From NCBI RefSeq assembly GCF_028656955.1, contig NZ_JAMDGY010000038.1, positions 1-33,123 of the forward strand: a stretch of DNA of 33,123 nucleotides. Reading direction: 5' to 3'. Source of the DNA: Pseudomonas fontis. Lineage in GTDB: Bacteria; Pseudomonadota; Gammaproteobacteria; Pseudomonadales; Pseudomonadaceae. Each line of letters begins with the position of its first letter. Position 1 is the stretch's first letter. The position numbers and the translations under genes were made by a program. The notes under the pieces were generated by a model, which saw nothing but the letters and a program-made list of their open reading frames with translations, was not told where the DNA came from and did no database searches. Shown piece after piece: positions 29,164-33,123 of this stretch.

Positions 29164-31272
29164 CTACGTGCGCATGCGGGTGATGCGGATGACCCCGGTG
29201 AGGGCACGCAGTTTCTTGATCACGCGGGCCAGGTGCACGCGGTCGTGCACGCTGACCACCAGTTGGACCACGCTGATGCGACCATCACGTTCGTCCATGC
29301 TGATTTTTTCGATGTTGCCGTCGGCGGCGTTGACGCTGCTGGCCAGCAGGGCAATCAGGCCGCGCTGGTGTTCCAGCTCGACGCGCAGCTCGACATTGAA
29401 TTCGCCGGTGACATCCTTGGCCCAGGAAAGCTGGATGCATTTTTCCGGGTTGTGGCGAATTTCGCTGATGTTGCGGCAGTTTTCCAGGTGCACGACCATG
29501 CCTTTGCCCGCCGACAGGTGACCGACAATCGGGTCTCCGGGGATTGGCGTGCAGCACTTGGCGTAGCTGAGCACCAGGCCTTCGGTGCCGCGAATGGCCA
29601 GCGGGCCTTCCGGGTTCGGCAGTTGCTCGCCTTCGCTGGACAGCAGGCGGCGCGCCACCACGTAGGCCATGCGGTTGCCCAGGCCGATGTCTTCGAGCAG
29701 GTCCTCGATCAGTTCCAGGCGGTACTCGGTAAGAATCGCCTGGGTGCGCTCCTGCGGGATCTTGTCCAGGGCGCTGTCAAAGCCGTTGAGCACCTTGTTC
29801 AGCAGGCGTTCGCCCAGGCTGATGGACTCGGAACGGCGTTGCAGCTTGAGCGCGTGACGGATATGCGTACGCGCCTTGCCGGTGACCACGAAGTTGAGCC
29901 AGGCCGGATTCGGTCGGGCACCCGGCGCACTGACGATCTCCACCGTCGAGCCGCTTTGCAGGGGTTCGGACAGCGGGGCCAGGCGGCGGTTGATGCGGCA
30001 GGCAATGCAGCTGTTGCCGACGTCGGTGTGCACCGCGTAGGCAAAGTCGACCGCCGTGGAGCCTTTGGGCAGCTCCATGATGCGGCCCTTGGGCGTGAAT
30101 ACGTAGACCTCGTCCGGGAACAGGTCGATCTTCACGCTTTCAATGAATTCGAGGGAGTTGCCAGCACGTTGCTGCAATTCCAGTACGCCTTTGACCCATT
30201 GGCGGGCGCGGGCGTGGGTGCCTTTGGGTTGTTCGTCGTCGCTGGATTTGTACAGCCAGTGGGCGGCAATGCCGTTGTTGGCCATCTCTTCCATTTCGCG
30301 GGTGCGGATCTGGATCTCGATGGGCACGCCGTGCATGCCGAACAAGGTGGTGTGCAGCGACTGGTAGCCGTTGGCCTTGGGGATCGCGATGTAGTCCTTG
30401 AAACGCCCCGGCAGCGGTTTGTACAGGTTGTGCACGGCGCCGAGCACGCGGTAGCAGGTGTCGACCTTGTCGACCACGATGCGGAACGCGTAGACATCCA
30501 TGATCTCGTTGAAGGCCCGGCGTTTGCCGCGCATCTTCTTGTAGATGCCGTAGATGTGCTTTTGCCGCCCGCTGACTTCGCCCTCGATGCCGTCGACCGC
30601 CAGGCAGTGGGCCAGCGACTCTTCGATCTTGTTGACGATTTCCTTGCGGTTGCCGCGGGCACGTTTGACCGCTTGCAGGATGCGCGCGGAGCGCATCGGG
30701 TACATGGCCTTGAAACCCAGGTCTTCGAATTCGACGCGCACGCTGTGCATACCCAGGCGGTTGGCAATGGGGGCGTAGATTTCCAGGGTTTCTTTTGCGA
30801 TGCGCCGGCGTTTTTCGCCAGACAGCACTTCAAGGGTGCGCATGTTGTGCAGGCGGTCGGCCAGCTTGACCAGGATCACGCGAATGTCGCGGGCCATGGC
30901 CATGGCCATTTTCTGGAAGTTCTCGGCCTGGGCCTCGGCCTTGGTCTCGAAATTCATCTGGGTCAGCTTGCTGACCCCGTCAACCAGTTCGGCGACGGTT
31001 TCCCCGAATTGCGAGCTGAGGGCTTCCTTGGCGATGCCGGTGTCTTCGATCACGTCGTGGAGCATCGCGGCCATCAGGCTCTGATGGTCCATGTGCATGT
31101 CGGCCAGGATGCTGGCGACCGCAAGTGGGTGCGTGACGTAGGGTTCGCCGCTGCGACGGCGTTGGCCATCGTGGGCTTGTTCGGCGTAGAAGTACGCTCG
31201 GCGGACCAGGTTGACCTGGTCGGCACCGAGGTAGGCCGACAGACGATCGGCGAGGGCATCTATGCTCGGCAT
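29164..31272 (-). CDS. spoT: Bifunctional (p)ppGpp synthetase/hydrolase SpoT
   Basis: 702 residues. HD hydrolase domain at the N-terminus with HDVIED (72-77) and ligand His48 in THPL. The synthetase domain follows (about 230-365; RFKDYIAIPKANGYQSLHTTLFG, EIQIRT), then TGS (about 385-450; DEVYVFTPKGRIMELPKGSTAVDFAY), a helical region, and a C-terminal ACT domain (about 625-702). All key motifs look intact, so both activities are plausible. The ATG at 31272 has AGGAGAAC and gives the normal family N-terminus. It is 60 bp downstream of rpoZ. Confidence 0.96.
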   Translation of the reverse strand: MPSIDALADRLSAYLGADQVNLVRRAYFYAEQAHDGQRRRSGEPYVTHPLAVASILADMHMDHQSLMAAMLHDVIEDTGIAKEALSSQFGETVAELVDGVSKLTQMNFETKAEAQAENFQKMAMAMARDIRVILVKLADRLHNMRTLEVLSGEKRRRIAKETLEIYAPIANRLGMHSVRVEFEDLGFKAMYPMRSARILQAVKRARGNRKEIVNKIEESLAHCLAVDGIEGEVSGRQKHIYGIYKKMRGKRRAFNEIMDVYAFRIVVDKVDTCYRVLGAVHNLYKPLPGRFKDYIAIPKANGYQSLHTTLFGMHGVPIEIQIRTREMEEMANNGIAAHWLYKSSDDEQPKGTHARARQWVKGVLELQQRAGNSLEFIESVKIDLFPDEVYVFTPKGRIMELPKGSTAVDFAYAVHTDVGNSCIACRINRRLAPLSEPLQSGSTVEIVSAPGARPNPAWLNFVVTGKARTHIRHALKLQRRSESISLGERLLNKVLNGFDSALDKIPQERTQAILTEYRLELIEDLLEDIGLGNRMAYVVARRLLSSEGEQLPNPEGPLAIRGTEGLVLSYAKCCTPIPGDPIVGHLSAGKGMVVHLENCRNISEIRHNPEKCIQLSWAKDVTGEFNVELRVELEHQRGLIALLASSVNAADGNIEKISMDERDGRISVVQLVVSVHDRVHLARVIKKLRALTGVIRITRMRT

Positions 31273-31332
31273 GCGGTGTTCTCCTGCCGAGGATGGGGGC
31301 CCTGCGCCGTACAACGTCGACCAGGCATAGGC

Positions 31333-31599
31333 TTAGCCGGCCTCGTTGGTCTCTTCCTCACTACCGAAGGCGAATTCCGGCGCGACTTCGACGATGGATT
31401 CGGCGGCCAGGAACTCTTCGGTAACGATACCTGCGGCGATCTCACGCAGTGCCATTACGGTTGGCTTGTCGTTTTCCCACGGCAGTTTCGGCTCTTTGCC
31501 GCCGGTGGCGAGTTGACGAGCACGCTTGGTAGACTTCATGACCAGCTCAAAGCGGTTATCCACGTGTTCTAGGCAGTCTTCAACGGTTACGCGGGCCAT
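31333..31599 (-). CDS. rpoZ: RNA polymerase omega subunit RpoZ
   Basis: 88-residue subunit that stabilises the beta-prime subunit and is involved in the ppGpp response. MARVTVEDCLEHVDNRFELVMKSTKRARQL is the conserved omega core; NDKPTVMALREIAAGI follows, then an acidic tail (EETNEAG). GAGGAAGA precedes the ATG. It leads the rpoZ-spoT-ridA unit. The gmk gene that often precedes rpoZ in gammaproteobacteria is not here. Confidence 0.96.
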   Translation of the reverse strand: MARVTVEDCLEHVDNRFELVMKSTKRARQLATGGKEPKLPWENDKPTVMALREIAAGIVTEEFLAAESIVEVAPEFAFGSEEETNEAG

Positions 31600-31782
31600 G
31601 GTCTTCCTCAAGTAGCAAATGCAGTATTCAGCCCGAATGGGCGAGCGGACTCGATAGTTTAAAAAATCACCAGCCTTTAGGGAAGCGCTGATTTCAATTC
31701 GAGCCGCAGTTAAGCTGACAATACCTAGGGTAGGGGCTCTAGTACAACTGTCTTCTCGATCAGCCCAAGGTGGCCAACCGAC

Positions 31783-31825
31783 CTGTGGGAGCTGGCCTCA
31801 TCGCCGGCAATGCCGGCTCCCACGG
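31783..31825. repeat. REP-type palindrome between rpoZ and the LysR gene
   Basis: CTGTGGGAGCTGGC (31783-31796) pairs with GCCGGCTCCCACGG (31812-31825), with two G-U type pairs and an inner loop containing GCCGGC. It shares CTGTGGGAGC with the element at 11282-11291. It lies 6 bp beyond the LysR stop and probably ends that minus-strand transcript. Confidence 0.75.
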
Positions 31826-31831
31826 GTGTTT

Positions 31832-32704
31832 TCAGATCAGCGCATCGCGCAAGCGCGGCGTCAGCTCATCAAACAGGGTCTGCACCGAGCGCAGCGCCCG
31901 GCAGTCCGGGCGCGTCAGCAACCACAATTCGGTGTCGCACCCCGGCAACGCATCACTCAGCGGCTCGACGCCCGGCAAGGTGTGCGCCATATAGTCCGGC
32001 AACGCGGCCACTCCCAGCCCGGCACTGACCAACTGGGCAATCGGCGCGATCCCGCTGCAGCGATAACGCGGCGTCACCCCCGGCAACTGCTCGGTGCGCC
32101 AGACCACCGTCGGGTGGTCCTGCATGGAATCGTCCGGCGAGATCCACGGCACGCTGGCCGGTGCCTCGACCAGGCGCGGGCGAAACTCTTCGCGCCCGCA
32201 AATCACATACGACGCCGAACCCAGGCAGCGCCCAACAAGGTGCTCCGGCGGCGTGTTGGTCAGGCGCAGGGCCAGGTCGGCGTCCCGCCGGCTGAGGTTG
32301 GCAAAGGTGTTCGAGGTCGCCAATTCCAGCGACAGCGCCGGGTACGACGGCATGAACTCGGCCAGCGCCGGCAACAGCAGGCTGTGCAGCACGGCGTCGG
32401 TGCAGGTCAGGCGCACCGTGCCGCTGACCACCTGCTCGCCATGTTCCAGGGCCACCCGCGCGGCATCCAGCGCCTGCTCGGCGCGTTCAGCCTGCTCGGC
32501 CAGGGCCTGGGCGGTGCCGGTGGGGATGTAACCCTTGCGGCTTTTGACGAACAACGCGGTACCCAGGGCGGCTTCCATGCGCCGGATCGAGCGAAAAACC
32601 GTGGAAACATCGACCTTGAGCAGCTCGGCGGCCTTGGCCAGGGAGCGGCCGCGAACCAGGGCGAGTACCAGCGAGAGGTCGGCGTGGCTGATCTGATATT
32701 GCAT
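31832..32704 (-). CDS. LysR-type transcriptional regulator
   Basis: 290 residues. The winged helix-turn-helix is at about 5-64 (RSLAKAAELLKVDVSTVFRSIRRMEAALGTALFVKSRKGY), followed by a linker helix and a substrate-binding domain (about 95-285; SGTVRLTCTDAVLHSLLLPALAEF, ADLALRLTNTPPEHLVGR, LVSAGLGVAALPDYMAH). It is divergent from the glutamine-synthetase-like gene with a 243-bp shared region, the usual layout for a LysR regulator controlling its neighbour. The ligand is unknown. The ATG at 32704 has AAGAG upstream; the frame continues to 32755 without similarity. Confidence 0.88.
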   Translation of the reverse strand: MQYQISHADLSLVLALVRGRSLAKAAELLKVDVSTVFRSIRRMEAALGTALFVKSRKGYIPTGTAQALAEQAERAEQALDAARVALEHGEQVVSGTVRLTCTDAVLHSLLLPALAEFMPSYPALSLELATSNTFANLSRRDADLALRLTNTPPEHLVGRCLGSASYVICGREEFRPRLVEAPASVPWISPDDSMQDHPTVVWRTEQLPGVTPRYRCSGIAPIAQLVSAGLGVAALPDYMAHTLPGVEPLSDALPGCDTELWLLTRPDCRALRSVQTLFDELTPRLRDALI

Positions 32705-32775
32705 GGATGCACTCTTTACTTGCTGAAATGCCAATGTCTGTTGCGCTGGGGCCATTCTATAGTGAGCCGGCAGGC

Positions 32776-32823
32776 ATGAATCAACTCATGTCTTAGCCGA
32801 TTTCCGGGACGCACGTCCGAAAT
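32776..32823. promoter_or_regulatory. Two dyads in the LysR / GS-like divergent promoter region
   Basis: CATGA-N6-TCATG at 32775-32790 is a short dyad; further on, ATTTC-cg-GGACG at 32800-32811 is mirrored by CGTCC-GAAAT at 32814-32823 around a 2-nt centre, with two extra bases in the left arm. Both lie between the divergent start codons and could be binding sites of the LysR protein or another regulator. Assignment is by position only. Confidence 0.35.
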
Positions 32824-32947
32824 GGATGTTCAGCCGTTCCCCCGATGGGATTCCCTAGAAAAACAAACGGACCATCGCCGCCCCCAAGTACTACAGCCCC
32901 CGCTTCTTCATTGCCGCCCCGATAAAAAAATCAAAGGATGCCAAGCC

Positions 32948-33123
32948 ATGACGTCGGTCACTCCGTGCGCCATCCCTCTCGACGAGATGGGTGAATTCCT
33001 CAAGGCCCACCCTGAGGTTCAATTTGTCGATCTGCTGATTGCGGACATGAACGGCGTGGTGCGTGGCAAACGTATCGAGCGCGCCAGCCTGGTCAAAGTC
33101 TATGAGAAAGGCATCAACCTGCC
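32948..33123 (+). CDS. Glutamine-synthetase-like gamma-glutamylpolyamine synthetase, 5' part
   Basis: Partial: 58 complete codons before the window ends. MTSVTPCAIPLDEMGEFLKA is followed by the GS beta-grasp N-terminal segment VQFVDLLIADMNGVVRGKRI, which is typical of the PuuA/SpuB branch (ligation of glutamate to putrescine or other polyamines) rather than of assimilatory GlnA. The exact substrate cannot be decided from this piece. AAGGATG lies in front of the ATG. It is divergent from the LysR gene. Confidence 0.8.
   Translation, partial: MTSVTPCAIPLDEMGEFLKAHPEVQFVDLLIADMNGVVRGKRIERASLVKVYEKGINL

Noticed and set aside
29233..31572. 779-codon open frame antisense to spoT/rpoZ
   Set aside because: Long because of GC-rich third positions on the other strand; no recognisable domain, no ribosome site.
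1..33123. tRNA, rRNA, CRISPR array, phage genes, toxin-antitoxin pair or other defence system
   Set aside because: None was seen; gene content is ordinary chromosomal housekeeping and regulation, and no direct-repeat/spacer pattern is present.

Overview
The window looks like chromosomal DNA of a GC-rich gammaproteobacterium, most probably of the Pseudomonas putida group. The basis is gene content and order (pstS-pstC-pstA-pstB-phoU, phoR/phoB, ubiA/ubiC, rubredoxin and its reductase, HU, recG, oxyR, exbB-exbD-tonB, ridA-spoT-rpoZ), strong G/C bias at third codon positions, and Pseudomonas-type REP palindromes. This is inferred from protein-level recognition; no search was run.

Layout. 1-134: the last codons of what looks like an IS110-family transposase, plus two small hairpins. 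135-3158: hexose-6-phosphate mutarotase and acyl-CoA thioesterase (both minus strand), then an MFS transporter. 3221-10226: the phosphate regulon core. pstS has a tandem Pho-box promoter. pstC-pstA-pstB-phoU follows behind a second, perfect Pho box and ends at a strong terminator. 10345-13649: a response regulator with a C-terminal PilZ-like region, a DUF4124-M23 peptidase, and a CNNM/CorC-type membrane protein. 13686-15879: phoB-phoR on the minus strand with its own Pho box and a clear terminator, so sensor, regulator, transporter and PhoU lie within 13 kb. 15956-18131: a secreted repeat protein, ubiC-ubiA (ubiquinone synthesis) and rubredoxin.

18165-25505 is the odd part. Three of the genes here carry structural lesions when compared with what is known of their families. 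Rubredoxin reductase has an in-frame, diverged 36-codon internal tandem duplication that begins in a run of Gs. recG has lost about 77 bp (helicase motif V) and is frameshifted. tonB has lost its transmembrane/periplasmic linker part and is frameshifted. The genes between them (HU, an SCP2-like protein, a YbaK-HDOD protein, oxyR) and the flanking exbD and exbB look intact. Either this stretch has poor consensus quality or misassembly, or the strain really carries these lesions; the sequence alone cannot decide.

25502-33123: exbD and exbB, an NAD-binding epimerase-like protein, a lipoprotein, ridA-spoT-rpoZ, then a REP-type palindrome, a LysR regulator, and the divergent start of a glutamine-synthetase-like (gamma-glutamylpolyamine synthetase type) gene that runs off the right edge. 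In many pseudomonads gmk lies next to rpoZ; here the LysR/GS-like locus occupies that place.

I found no tRNA, rRNA, CRISPR array, phage or complete insertion sequence, and no convincing undescribed multi-gene system. The most notable items are the three lesions, the arrangement of Pho boxes, and the enlarged PstC/PstA proteins.
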